Assembly (NCBI GenBank): GCA_038318235.1
Contig: JBBQBY010000121.1
Coordinates: forward strand, 1-15,936
DNA length: 15,936 nt
Origin: JAPLGZ01 sp038318235
Lineage (GTDB): Bacteria; Chloroflexota; Anaerolineae; Caldilineales; Caldilineaceae
Reading direction: 5' to 3'
The notes beneath the pieces were generated by a model. The model did not search any database. It was given only the letters and a program-made list of their open reading frames with translations, and was not told the origin of the DNA. Made by a program: the position numbers and the translations under genes. This document shows, piece after piece, positions 1 through 6,890 of the stretch. Positions within the stretch are counted from its first letter, which is position 1. Every line of letters begins with the position of its first letter.

Positions 1-310
1 GCTGCGTGGTGCGCGGCAGGATGCGCCAATTACCTGGGTCAAACCCAAGCGTCAAGCTGCCAGCTTGGACGACACTCTTGATGGCGGGCATGATGTTGCG
101 CTCCGCCGTGATCACCAGGGCTTCTGTTGGTCCTTGTGTAATCGTGAGATCACCTAGACCCGTGAGCGTAATGGCATGGAAGTCGCTGACGGCGCGGGTT
201 TCACTGATCATTTGGCCGGAACCCACGAGCATATTCGGGAGCAGGCTGGGTACGCAACTCGTGAGCAACAAAACCAGCCATAAACTAGGGAAGACGATCC
301 GGTATTTCAT
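1..310 (-). CDS. DUF2807 (GIN-domain) lipoprotein, 5' part only
   Basis: The first 103 codons of a gene that runs off the left edge. The start is the ATG at 310-308, with AGGAG about 7 nt upstream. Residues 1-19 form a lipoprotein signal peptide: basic start (MKYR), hydrophobic core and lipobox L16-T17-S18-C19. The mature part has GSGxxxxETRAVSDF at about residues 32-46, then ITLTGLGDLTITQG, the usual opening of the DUF2807 / GIN beta-helix ('putative auto-transporter adhesin head') family. Members are exported or lipid-anchored repetitive beta proteins of unknown exact role. Full members are usually about 220-260 aa, so more than half is missing here. It is preceded by a roughly 158-nt leader carrying an inverted repeat and by the promoter module at 475-580. 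Family assignment is confident; function is not known. Confidence 0.8.
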   Translation of the reverse strand, partial: MKYRIVFPSLWLVLLLTSCVPSLLPNMLVGSGQMISETRAVSDFHAITLTGLGDLTITQGPTEALVITAERNIMPAIKSVVQAGSLTLGFDPGNWRILPRTTQ

Positions 311-388
311 GGTTGATGCTCCTTTGCTCCTATCAGCTGACATGCCTACGGTGCCGATAACAATGATTTTTTTAACAGAGATTTCATA

Positions 389-427
389 GATCAAGCAGAT
401 TTTTTCTGCTTTTTAATCTGCTTGATC
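389..427 (-). repeat. Perfect 13-bp inverted repeat in the DUF2807 leader
   Basis: GATCAAGCAGATT (389-401) and AATCTGCTTGATC (415-427) are exact reverse complements around a 13-nt T-rich loop. The repeat lies between the predicted transcription start (about 468) and the DUF2807 ATG, so it would form a hairpin in the 5' leader. In the minus direction the U-run does not directly follow the stem, so a simple intrinsic terminator is unlikely. An operator or an mRNA-stability element are alternatives. Confidence 0.6.
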
Positions 428-474
428 CTTGTTATTTTTAAGTCAGGCCGGTAACTTTGTTCGTTCTCTTGGCA

Positions 475-580
475 AGTATACAGGCTCACCAAGGGTTGTG
501 TCGCCCCCTGAAAGAGGGATTGGGTGGCGATGGGAAGGGATTACGTGACAGGTGGTCTCCCCCTAATGGGGTAGCCGGTC
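475..580 (-). promoter_or_regulatory. Promoter module A (DUF2807 gene), with two palindromic operator-like sites
   Basis: The -10 is TATACT (minus strand of 475-480) inside CCTGTATACTT. The -35 region, about CGACAC, is poor. CCCT-N5-AGGG at 506-518 is centred about 34 bp upstream of the -10 centre, and CTCCCC-N6-GGGTAG at 557-574 about 88 bp upstream. The same arrangement and much of the sequence recur at 13549-13654, including exact AATCCCTCTTTC and CCTGTATACTT. A weak -35 with a palindrome near -44 is typical of an activator-dependent (class II) promoter. The activator is not identified. Confidence 0.6.
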
Positions 581-669
581 CCCAGGCTCGGTCGCGCCTG
601 GTTTAGGTTGGGTGCGCCCAAAAAGGATGCCGACATCGGCCCGCATTACCCGCCCGGCGCAACAGATGT

Positions 670-1911
670 TCAACAGCGCAGACGAACATCGCCAGGCTCA
701 TGGCCAAACACCCGATCAAGCCAATCAAAGATCACCAAATGCGCTAGGCGCAGATTATTCAACTGGCAGTGACCATCTGCGCCCTCGACAGCCGTAAATT
801 CGCGCAACGTCACATCTACACCGCGCTGCCGGAAATTATCATACAGGGCAAGGGTCTGACGTTTAAGTTCCTGCGCTTCTCCTTCGCTCATCAGCAAGAG
901 CGATGGGCAGTTGATGCTGGCATAGTCCACCACGCTTGCTTGGGCAAATACTTGATCAATGGCGCTCTTGAAATCCGTTGTGCCAAATTGCCAGGCGTAC
1001 TTTTCGAGATTGATTTCAGCGCTCTTGTTCAACGAACCCGCCAGTCGCATGAATAGGTTGAGCGCCCAGCCGGGCGTTTTCAGCGCGCGGCCAAACTCAC
1101 GTCGAAACAATTCGGCAATATCGAAAATTGGGGTGCTTGCGATCCAGGCTTGGAGACGAGCATCCGCCGCGACGCTCTGCGCGGCAAAATACCCACCGCC
1201 GCTGACGCCGTAAATCGCGATTTGCGCTGGCTTCACACTGGCATTCGCTTCCAGCCAATCAAGGATAGCGCTAACTGGCTTATCCATATCTACCCGGAAA
1301 TGCTGCCCACGACTCGGCGTCTTACCTTGCCCAGGCAGGTCAACCATGATCACGTTGTAGCCGCGTTTCCAGCCGGGATAACCGGCAAAGTAGAAGAGAT
1401 CCTCCCGGAAAGTATCCCCGCCGCCCACCATGATCACGACTGGAGATGGCTTCTGGTCTTGCGCCAGATAGTAGCCCGGCAAAGTAGTGCTCTCAAACGG
1501 CACCTCAATCGGACACAGCGGCACGCCCATCAAATCAATGCCTTGCTGAAACGCCTTCTCCATCGCTTGTATGCGCGGATGAAAGTCACTGACGCTAGGT
1601 TTGGTGTATTGCAAAGCCGCCCGGTACGCATAGGCCGCGCCCAGATAGGACTGTCCAGCCGCCAGCCTTTGCTGGTTTTCGATGAATGCTTGTGCCTGTT
1701 CGATTTGATGTTCGCCCAGGTGCAAAAATCCCGCACACCAACCAGTCGGATCGCCATCCTTCATGCCATGCACAGCATAAAAGGCCTGTGACGGGGACAT
1801 ACCGATAATCTGACTTACCCCGATTGTCCAATTCAACATGAAGTCCATGTCTGCATTCTTGAATCGCGTCCTGTACTTCTGACGCTTCAAAATAGCTTCA
1901 TTTTCGTTCAT
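670..1911 (-). CDS. Alpha/beta hydrolase with helical N-terminal cap
   Basis: A serine hydrolase of the alpha/beta fold, about 413 aa. The nucleophile elbow is G-V-S-G-G-G (Ser about residue 237), preceded by the strand motif VIMVDLPGQGKTP (about 189-200). The catalytic His is likely in GADGHCQ near residue 381; the acid is less clear. The first 130 residues are mostly helical, as in the family containing 2,6-dihydropseudooxynicotine hydrolase and related C-C hydrolases/esterases (a family resemblance only; the substrate is unknown). There is no signal peptide, so it is probably cytoplasmic. The start at 1911 has AGGAG 7 nt upstream; an ATG two codons earlier sits almost on the Shine-Dalgarno and is less likely. 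It lies 20 bp after the CPBP gene at 1932-2765 and is probably the last gene of that operon. Confidence 0.8.
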   Translation of the reverse strand: MNENEAILKRQKYRTRFKNADMDFMLNWTIGVSQIIGMSPSQAFYAVHGMKDGDPTGWCAGFLHLGEHQIEQAQAFIENQQRLAAGQSYLGAAYAYRAALQYTKPSVSDFHPRIQAMEKAFQQGIDLMGVPLCPIEVPFESTTLPGYYLAQDQKPSPVVIMVGGGDTFREDLFYFAGYPGWKRGYNVIMVDLPGQGKTPSRGQHFRVDMDKPVSAILDWLEANASVKPAQIAIYGVSGGGYFAAQSVAADARLQAWIASTPIFDIAELFRREFGRALKTPGWALNLFMRLAGSLNKSAEINLEKYAWQFGTTDFKSAIDQVFAQASVVDYASINCPSLLLMSEGEAQELKRQTLALYDNFRQRGVDVTLREFTAVEGADGHCQLNNLRLAHLVIFDWLDRVFGHEPGDVRLRC

Positions 1912-1931
1912 CGTCATTCTCCTTCACCCCA

Positions 1932-2765
1932 TTATTCAAGGATATGCTTCCCGGTGCGCACAAGCGTGGCTGGTTTGAACACGAGCAAGACAATGATGCC
2001 CAATAGCGTCATGAGCACGCCGATAACGGTCGCCAAATCGCCGGGCGAAGGCGTGCTGAAAACAATATCCGCCGTGCTATGAAAGACCGCCACAATCAAA
2101 ATGCTGCCCTGCGTGCTATTGTAAAGCCAGGTAAATAGCACCGAACTCAGCAGAATGCTGAAATACCAGCCAAGCGCACCACCCAGACCCATTTTCATGA
2201 ACCCATCCACAAACCAGAATAACGGTAGATGCCAAAGCGCCCAGCCTAGGCTCAAAATGACCGTGGCGGACAGCGCACTACGGCTTTTTTGCAGCCTTGG
2301 CAAGGCAAAGCCACGCCAGCCGGTCTCTTCGCCCCACCCATAAAACAAAATACTGGCGGCCCAATAGACCAAGAGGGGGAGTTGGGGAAATTCTTCCGTC
2401 TGACCAAACCGGCTGAAATCCGGCCACGCACCCCAAATGATGCGCACGATGACCGCCGCCACGCCAAACAGGACGACAGGGCTGAACCACGCGAAGGCGT
2501 GCCAGTTTAGTCCAACCCGCCAATCCACCATGCGTCGCCAAAGTTCGCCTACCCCTGCCTTGCCAGTGGTCATCCACGTAACGATCAGCGCGGCAAGCAT
2601 TGGGCCAATGCCCCCAAGCAAATGTAAATAGGGCCAAGCGGGGCGCGCAAGCCAACCCTGCGCCGCAGCAATCAATGGTGTCCAGATCGCCCATGAGATG
2701 GCATAGGCCAGCACGAAAAAAGTGACAAGCGGATAACGTTTCAACCAAGCAAGTTGTGAAGCCAT
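1932..2765 (-). CDS. CPBP/CAAX-type intramembrane metalloprotease (paralogue 1)
   Basis: A 277-aa polytopic membrane protein of the CPBP (CAAX protease and bacteriocin-processing, Rce1/Abi) family. It carries the three diagnostic blocks: E146-E147-xxx-R151 in GEETGWRGFALPRLQ, H179 in WHLPLF, and H229-xxx-D233 in FHSTAD. N216 (YNST) precedes the last block. The glutamates and histidines form the catalytic/metal site within the membrane. Substrates of bacterial members are mostly unknown; some act in peptide maturation, immunity or processing of membrane proteins. It is clearly paralogous to the next gene upstream (2886-3713), sharing VLAYAISWA..PL.A.AQGW and the catalytic blocks. AAGGAT stands about 7 nt before the ATG. 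The two paralogues are separated by the 90-bp MITE-like element. All key residues are present. Confidence 0.9.
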   Translation of the reverse strand: MASQLAWLKRYPLVTFFVLAYAISWAIWTPLIAAAQGWLARPAWPYLHLLGGIGPMLAALIVTWMTTGKAGVGELWRRMVDWRVGLNWHAFAWFSPVVLFGVAAVIVRIIWGAWPDFSRFGQTEEFPQLPLLVYWAASILFYGWGEETGWRGFALPRLQKSRSALSATVILSLGWALWHLPLFWFVDGFMKMGLGGALGWYFSILLSSVLFTWLYNSTQGSILIVAVFHSTADIVFSTPSPGDLATVIGVLMTLLGIIVLLVFKPATLVRTGKHILE

Positions 2766-2796
2766 GTAATTATCCTTTAATACGATAAACGATTAA

Positions 2797-2886
2797 GAGC
2801 CTACCCGAATAACCCTCGTCGACCGACCTGACAGGTGTTTTTTCCTGTCAGGTCTCGATCCCATGATCGGTTATTCGGATAGGCTC
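2797..2886. mobile_element. 90-bp MITE-like element with 18-bp terminal inverted repeats and TAA target duplication
   Basis: The ends are GAGCCTACCCGAATAACC (2797-2814) and the reverse complement of GAGCCTATCCGAATAACC (2869-2886), with one mismatch in 18 bp. The element is flanked by direct TAA copies at 2794-2796 and 2887-2889. An internal perfect 11-bp inverted repeat, GACCTGACAGG (2825-2835) / CCTGTCAGGTC (2844-2854), surrounds an 8-nt loop. There is no coding capacity, so it would be mobilised in trans. Three-bp TNA duplications are known for the IS1031/ISL2 side of the IS5 family, which is my best guess for the parent. The right boundary supplies the last base of the stop codon of the gene at 2886-3713. 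The inner hairpin may also act as a transcription barrier. Confidence 0.75.
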
Positions 2887-3713
2887 TAAGCAACCTGCCT
2901 TGCCCGTGATGAAAGGTTTTCCGGCTTGTACAAGATCACGATCAGCACCGCCAAAATCATCACGGCGGCACTCATCACACTGGCGGCGCTTACACCGCCC
3001 GCGCTGGAAACCGATAAAAAGTCGAAAAAACCATGAAAAAGGATGACGATCAGCAAACTGCCGCCGGTGCTGTTATACAGCCAAGTGAAGACAATCGAAG
3101 CAGCCAAGATCGACAGCAAAAGCATGGGCAAACCGCCAACCAGCCCCATGGCCATGTAGGTGTCACGATAGAAAAAGGCTGGTAAATGCCAAAAGGCCCA
3201 GATGACCCCCAAGATCAGCGTGGAATTGAGGGCAGTATGACGTTTTTGCAGACGGGGCAGGGCATAGGCGCGCCAGCCCGTCTCTTCGCCCAAGCCAAAG
3301 CTGAGCAGCCACAGCAACAAGGCTCCCCCCGCCCCCAAATAGGGCAGATAATCCACTTGCCCCAGCAAAGACCAATTCAGCCAGATTCCGCTGGTCATCC
3401 ACTTGACAAAAATAGCAATGACGAAGAGGCCAATCGGCACGCCCATTGCAAAAAGCAGCCATGCTATGCGCACGCGCCATGTCAATAGCTCGCTGAACAG
3501 TTTTTGCATCCCCGCCTTCCCTTCGGCAATGCCCGTGACAATCATGGCCGCCAGCATCGGTCCCAGCGCGGCCAGATAATGGATGGCGAATGGGATTGGA
3601 TAGGCAATCCACCCTTGTGCAGAGGCGGCCAGTGGAATTTCAAACGCCCACGAGATGGCATAGGCGAGTATGCAATAGATCACCAACGGCTTGCGCTTGA
3701 ATAAGGCGATGAT
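2886..3713 (-). CDS. CPBP/CAAX-type intramembrane metalloprotease (paralogue 2), probable ATC start
   Basis: A multi-pass CPBP protease with E-E-xxx-R in GEETGWRAYALPRLQ, the WHLPAF histidine, YNSTGGS, and H-xxx-D in FHGFFDF; all catalytic positions are kept. The frame has no ATG at its 5' end. A strong AAAGGAG (3725-3719) stands 5 nt before ATC at 3713 (8 nt before a second ATC at 3710). The nearest conventional codon is TTG at 3686, which has no Shine-Dalgarno and would remove FKRKP, a stretch matching KRYP in the downstream paralogue. I therefore place the start at ATC. The stop (TAG, 2888-2886) uses the first base of the inserted MITE-like element. The gene lies 23 bp after the CPBP gene at 3737-4807. 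It is the closest paralogue of 1932-2765, probably by tandem duplication. Confidence 0.85.
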   Translation of the reverse strand: MIALFKRKPLVIYCILAYAISWAFEIPLAASAQGWIAYPIPFAIHYLAALGPMLAAMIVTGIAEGKAGMQKLFSELLTWRVRIAWLLFAMGVPIGLFVIAIFVKWMTSGIWLNWSLLGQVDYLPYLGAGGALLLWLLSFGLGEETGWRAYALPRLQKRHTALNSTLILGVIWAFWHLPAFFYRDTYMAMGLVGGLPMLLLSILAASIVFTWLYNSTGGSLLIVILFHGFFDFLSVSSAGGVSAASVMSAAVMILAVLIVILYKPENLSSRARQVA

Positions 3714-3718
3714 GGTTT

Positions 3719-3725
3719 CTCCTTT
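3719..3725 (-). promoter_or_regulatory. Ribosome binding site that decides the unusual start
   Basis: AAAGGAG on the minus strand, 5 nt before ATC (3713-3711). No ATG, GTG or TTG in frame lies within 25 nt, so this site is the main evidence for a non-canonical initiation codon or a recent mutation of the start. Confidence 0.6.
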
Positions 3726-3736
3726 GTTCGACAGCT

Positions 3737-4807
3737 CTACGCCGATTGAAAATTTGGACGCGGATTATCAGGATCAACGTGGATTTTTTTATCAACGTGA
3801 ATCGGCGCATCTTCCGGCAATTTCCGCCACATTTTATCCTTGACCACCACCACCACCGTCACCAGCAGCCAGAGCACGATCAGCCCTAGCTCATACGTAG
3901 GCAGAAACTTGACCAGCCCGTTAAAGCTCGTGTGCAGAATAATCATCAGGAAGAGATTGCCACCGGAGCGGTTGTAAAACCAAGCGAGGAAAATCGCCAG
4001 CAAGACGCGGAAAATTGCGCCGCTAACCATCCCGCTGACCAAATCCTCCGGGTAAAAGCCATTCAGAAAGAGCGGCAGATGCCACAGTGACCAGAGCAGG
4101 GCGACGATCAACGCGGCGACCAATGGGCTAAAGCGCTTTTGTAGTGTTGGCTGGAGCAGCCCGCGCCAGCCGGGTTCTTCGTTACCGCCCTGCGCCAATG
4201 CGGTCAAGCAGAAGGAGAGCGCGAACAACGGGAGCACTTCCATCGCCGGGCGACCCCACAGGCCGGGATATTCAACCTTTGCACCGATGAGTACAGCCAC
4301 TCCCCAAGCCACGAGGATCATGGCCGGATAAAAGACAATAGCAAGGAGGGTCCAGCCCACGGGCAGCCGCCAGGGTAAGAGGGTAGCCATCCGCTTGCGC
4401 ACGTCGAGGTTACTCGAAACCGCGCTGGAAATCGCCCAGCCACCCACCAGGCTGGCCGCCAACGCCGCCAGGACAATCGGTACAGAGAGCGTCAGATCCG
4501 CGGCGAGCGTCCCATAGTTTGGGCGATTCCCCACCAAGTAGCGCAGCGTCAGCACACCAAAGATGACGGCAGCGGCGATCAACATGGTGACAAGCTGTTT
4601 CAGCGGCAGGCTAAAGCGCAGGCCGCTTTTCAGGCCGAGGGTCAGGATACCGCCAATAAAGGGGCCATAGCCGCCAATCAACACAATGGCCGTAACCAGC
4701 AAGGTTTGCCCGCGCAACGGGATGGCCGCCAACCAGAACAACCAGGTCCAGCCAAACGTGATGAGCAGAAACAGCAAAACAGGGTATTTTTGGGCAAAGC
4801 TTTTCAT
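3737..4807 (-). CDS. CPBP-type intramembrane metalloprotease, larger divergent paralogue
   Basis: A 356-aa polytopic protein. The CPBP blocks are N209-E210-E211-xxx-R215 (EEPGWRGLLQPTLQKR), H243 in WHLPLF, and H292-xxx-N296 in LHTSFN, so Asn replaces the Asp of the two neighbouring paralogues at the last position. It is about 80-90 residues longer than those, with extra transmembrane segments before the EE motif (about 74-130 and 151-176). It ends in a hydrophilic tail (about 325-356) containing IHVDKKIHVDPDNPRPN, likely outside the membrane. GGAAAG lies about 8 nt before the ATG. The gene sits 71 bp after the DUF3267 gene and 23 bp before the next CPBP gene, in one apparent operon. The substrate is unknown. 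Confidence 0.88.
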   Translation of the reverse strand: MKSFAQKYPVLLFLLITFGWTWLFWLAAIPLRGQTLLVTAIVLIGGYGPFIGGILTLGLKSGLRFSLPLKQLVTMLIAAAVIFGVLTLRYLVGNRPNYGTLAADLTLSVPIVLAALAASLVGGWAISSAVSSNLDVRKRMATLLPWRLPVGWTLLAIVFYPAMILVAWGVAVLIGAKVEYPGLWGRPAMEVLPLFALSFCLTALAQGGNEEPGWRGLLQPTLQKRFSPLVAALIVALLWSLWHLPLFLNGFYPEDLVSGMVSGAIFRVLLAIFLAWFYNRSGGNLFLMIILHTSFNGLVKFLPTYELGLIVLWLLVTVVVVVKDKMWRKLPEDAPIHVDKKIHVDPDNPRPNFQSA

Positions 4808-4878
4808 AAGATTTTCTTTCCGTTAGCAACCAGCATCGGCGTGGCCTGTCTGACCCGCTACGCCCGCACCGTATCCGT

Positions 4879-5484
4879 TCAAGGTCGCGGTAGAAAGACG
4901 CGTATGCCATCGCGCTCATCGATCACATAGGCCGTGGCCGCATAACGCAGCACGATTATCGTCATCCAGATATCGCCAATCGCGCCGCTGACATTGATCG
5001 CGCCACACAACCCCAAGATGGCGACCCACAAGGTCCCCTGCCATAGCCACATGCCCACAACGAACAAAACACTGAGGCCGCATAAGGGCGCGAGCGCGAT
5101 TTGTACATAGTGGTTGCGCTGGTACGCATAGCCGGGCGTTGTGGCATAAAACATCAACTTTTCCCAGAGAAAGCCATACTGCGGTGTTGCGCCAAACAAC
5201 CGCATCATCACACCATGCGTCAACTCATGCAACACCAGCGTCAGCAGAATTCCTATCAAAACCATGCCAATCTCGTCTAAACCGAATTCGAGGTGCGAGG
5301 GCAGTTTTCCCAGGTAGATGGCTAACCCCAAAAAGATTAGCCCAGCGAAAATAAAAAGCGGGACTGCGAGGATTTGTAAGGCGATCACTCGGCCAAATTT
5401 TCCTGATACCTTCCAATCAAGGACTTCCGCATAATCGTTTGGTAAAGCGCCTGCTGGCAGGTTGAGCTTGTTGATCGTTTGCAT
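4879..5484 (-). CDS. DUF3267 putative zinc metalloprotease, membrane-embedded
   Basis: A 201-aa membrane protein with the zinc-protease signature H86-E87-L-T-H90-G within a hydrophobic helix, followed by AINVSGAIGDIWM (Asp about 171), which supplies the usual later motif of the family. Transmembrane segments lie at about 34-57, 72-90, 127-148 and 152-172. The DUF3267 family resembles site-2-protease-like peptidases; substrates are unknown. The start at 5484 has AGGAAA 6 nt upstream; the longer frame to 5526 has no ribosome site. It is followed by three CPBP genes, so four predicted membrane metalloproteases of two unrelated folds stand side by side on the same strand. Confidence 0.82.
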   Translation of the reverse strand: MQTINKLNLPAGALPNDYAEVLDWKVSGKFGRVIALQILAVPLFIFAGLIFLGLAIYLGKLPSHLEFGLDEIGMVLIGILLTLVLHELTHGVMMRLFGATPQYGFLWEKLMFYATTPGYAYQRNHYVQIALAPLCGLSVLFVVGMWLWQGTLWVAILGLCGAINVSGAIGDIWMTIIVLRYAATAYVIDERDGIRVFLPRP

Positions 5485-5553
5485 AGATTTCCTAAAAAGT
5501 AACCGACTGGATCTAAGCCATAGCACTTGCGGTGCCGTCCGCTGTATCGGGTG

Positions 5554-6204
5554 TTAACCCGCCAACGGTTTGGTGCGCGGCAGCGCTTCGGCACGTCGTT
5601 TGATGCCAAGCATACATTTGCGCATCATCACAATGTCGCCGAACTCCACCAGCAGATTGAAGAACAAACCGTAGGCCGTGAAGATGACGGCAAGATCCAC
5701 CACCAACAGCACATTCCAATCGGGTGAGATGGTGAAACCCGGTCTTTCAAGAAAGCTGGCAAAATCGATCAAGAAATGGACGATCACCAGCGGCCACAGG
5801 ATGCCCTTTTTGAGGGCTATTGCCATTGCTGGTTGCGTGGATGAAGTCGCCGACAGTACCGCCGAGAGGTCAACATTCCAGGCCGCACCCGTAATGTCCC
5901 AGTACGACCAGGGTTTCCCCTGCTTTTCCCAGGTGATCGAGCTTCGGATCGGGATCGTCATGCCATCTACCTGCTGCCAGCTTAAAAAGTCAACCTGCCA
6001 CGGTTCTTTCTCGCCACCCGCGCCGAAGTAACGCAGCGCCGTCATCTTGGTAATCAAGTCAGTTTTCGCGTCAAAGTAGACAGTCATTGAATCTTCTTCG
6101 GCGCCAAAGGGAAAAAACATCTGTGCGCGCGTGTCGTCGATTGCCACCCAGCGAATGCGTGGGTCAGTCACAAAATTGCAGGATAGAGCGGCGGTCAGGG
6201 TCAA
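5554..6204 (-). pseudogene. Chimeric remnant: DUF6544-like C-terminal half fused to a CPBP C-terminal piece
   Basis: Residues 1-110 (counting from TTG at 6204) match the second half of DUF6544-like proteins: IRWVAIDDTRAQ, then LRYFGAGGEKEPW, DGMTIPIRSSITWE and PWSYWDITGAAW. The first roughly 120-150 residues usual for that family are absent. From about residue 125 the sequence changes to a membrane protein, LKKGILWPLVIVHFLIDF then a further hydrophobic segment (165-185), which resembles the last catalytic block (H-xxx-D) of CPBP proteases without the EE motif. There is no ATG or good Shine-Dalgarno. An overlapping frame at 6200-6254 encodes LLEDVTGNIWF, which may be upstream family sequence separated by a frameshift. 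I read it as a deletion fusion in decay. An expressed small protein starting at TTG cannot be excluded. Confidence 0.6.
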
Positions 6205-6320
6205 AACCAGATGTTTCCAGTGACATCTTCGAGAAGGGGAATTCCGGTTCTCATTCAGAGCTTAGTTTGCTTGCTTTATGCAGCCATTCCGTCACCGCAT
6301 CGTCTTCACCATTTCGACAG

Positions 6321-6890
6321 CTAGGCGCCGCGCGACTGCTGCTTCCACATATGCTCTTGGAGGCGCTGGATTTCCGCCAGCACATCCGCGGGCTTGATCC
6401 CCATTTTGAGTTGAGCTAGGTCGCTAGCGGGGTCGTTGGCAATCCCAAGCTTGCTCTGAATCGCATCCAACATTTGGAGCACGTGCGTCATCTCGTGTTC
6501 GGTCAGCAGACCAATATGCAGGTCCAAATCGTCGCGCCGATCGGCGTCTGCGCTGAGGCGGTTTTGACTGATCAACACGAACGTTGACAAGAAGACAGCC
6601 TCAAGCGAAACGATCATCGTGAGCAAGCCATAGGGAAACGGATCAAAGCGTGGCAACCCAAGCCAACCCGTGTTGCTGAGAATCCACGCGCCAAACCAGA
6701 GGATATGGAGGTAGACAAAGAGTAGGTGACCGGAAAAGGCCGTAATTCGATCCGCAAGCCGCTCTTGCAGGGTGCGTTTCTGTGCCCGTTGCAGACGCCG
6801 GCGGAACATCTCTTGAATGTTATGCTCAATCACATCCGCCAATAATGGATTGTCGGCCTTGCGAACAGATCCATCCTCAGGCGGTAACAT
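6321..6890 (-). CDS. DUF1003 family membrane protein
   Basis: A 189-aa protein. It has a cytoplasmic helical N-terminus (about 15-48, RRRLQRAQKRTLQERLADRI), two transmembrane helices (about 51-72 and 86-108), and the DUF1003 signature FDPFPYGLL...SLEAVFLSTFVLISQNR (82-111), then D-rich helix ADADRRDDLDLHIGLLTEHE. The C-terminal tail is longer than minimal family members. The role of DUF1003 proteins is not established; the family is often called cyclic-nucleotide-binding-like, without proof. AAGGAGC lies 7 nt before the ATG. The start overlaps the end of the upstream broken reading frame by 14 bp, so translation was probably coupled to whatever gene once supplied that tail. Confidence 0.88.
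   Translation of the reverse strand: MLPPEDGSVRKADNPLLADVIEHNIQEMFRRRLQRAQKRTLQERLADRITAFSGHLLFVYLHILWFGAWILSNTGWLGLPRFDPFPYGLLTMIVSLEAVFLSTFVLISQNRLSADADRRDDLDLHIGLLTEHEMTHVLQMLDAIQSKLGIANDPASDLAQLKMGIKPADVLAEIQRLQEHMWKQQSRGA

Larger units (their letters stand above)
311..669. other. Gene-free interval between DUF2807 gene and alpha/beta hydrolase stop
   Basis: This 359-bp stretch holds, from right to left, an 80-bp tail after the hydrolase stop with no convincing terminator, the promoter module (475-580) and the inverted repeat 389-427. The plus-strand ORFs across it have no ribosome binding site or family resemblance. Confidence 0.7.

Noticed and set aside
6..389. Plus-strand 127-aa ORF
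   Set aside because: It is the antisense shadow of the DUF2807 lipoprotein gene, which has a lipobox, a Shine-Dalgarno and family motifs.
584..669. Terminator after the alpha/beta hydrolase gene
   Set aside because: A short GCCGA/TCGGC stem before TTTTT exists but the loop would be only 2 nt, too tight to support.
5485..5526. Longer N-terminus for the DUF3267 protein
   Set aside because: No ribosome site for the upstream codons, while the internal ATG at 5484 has AGGAAA at the right distance.
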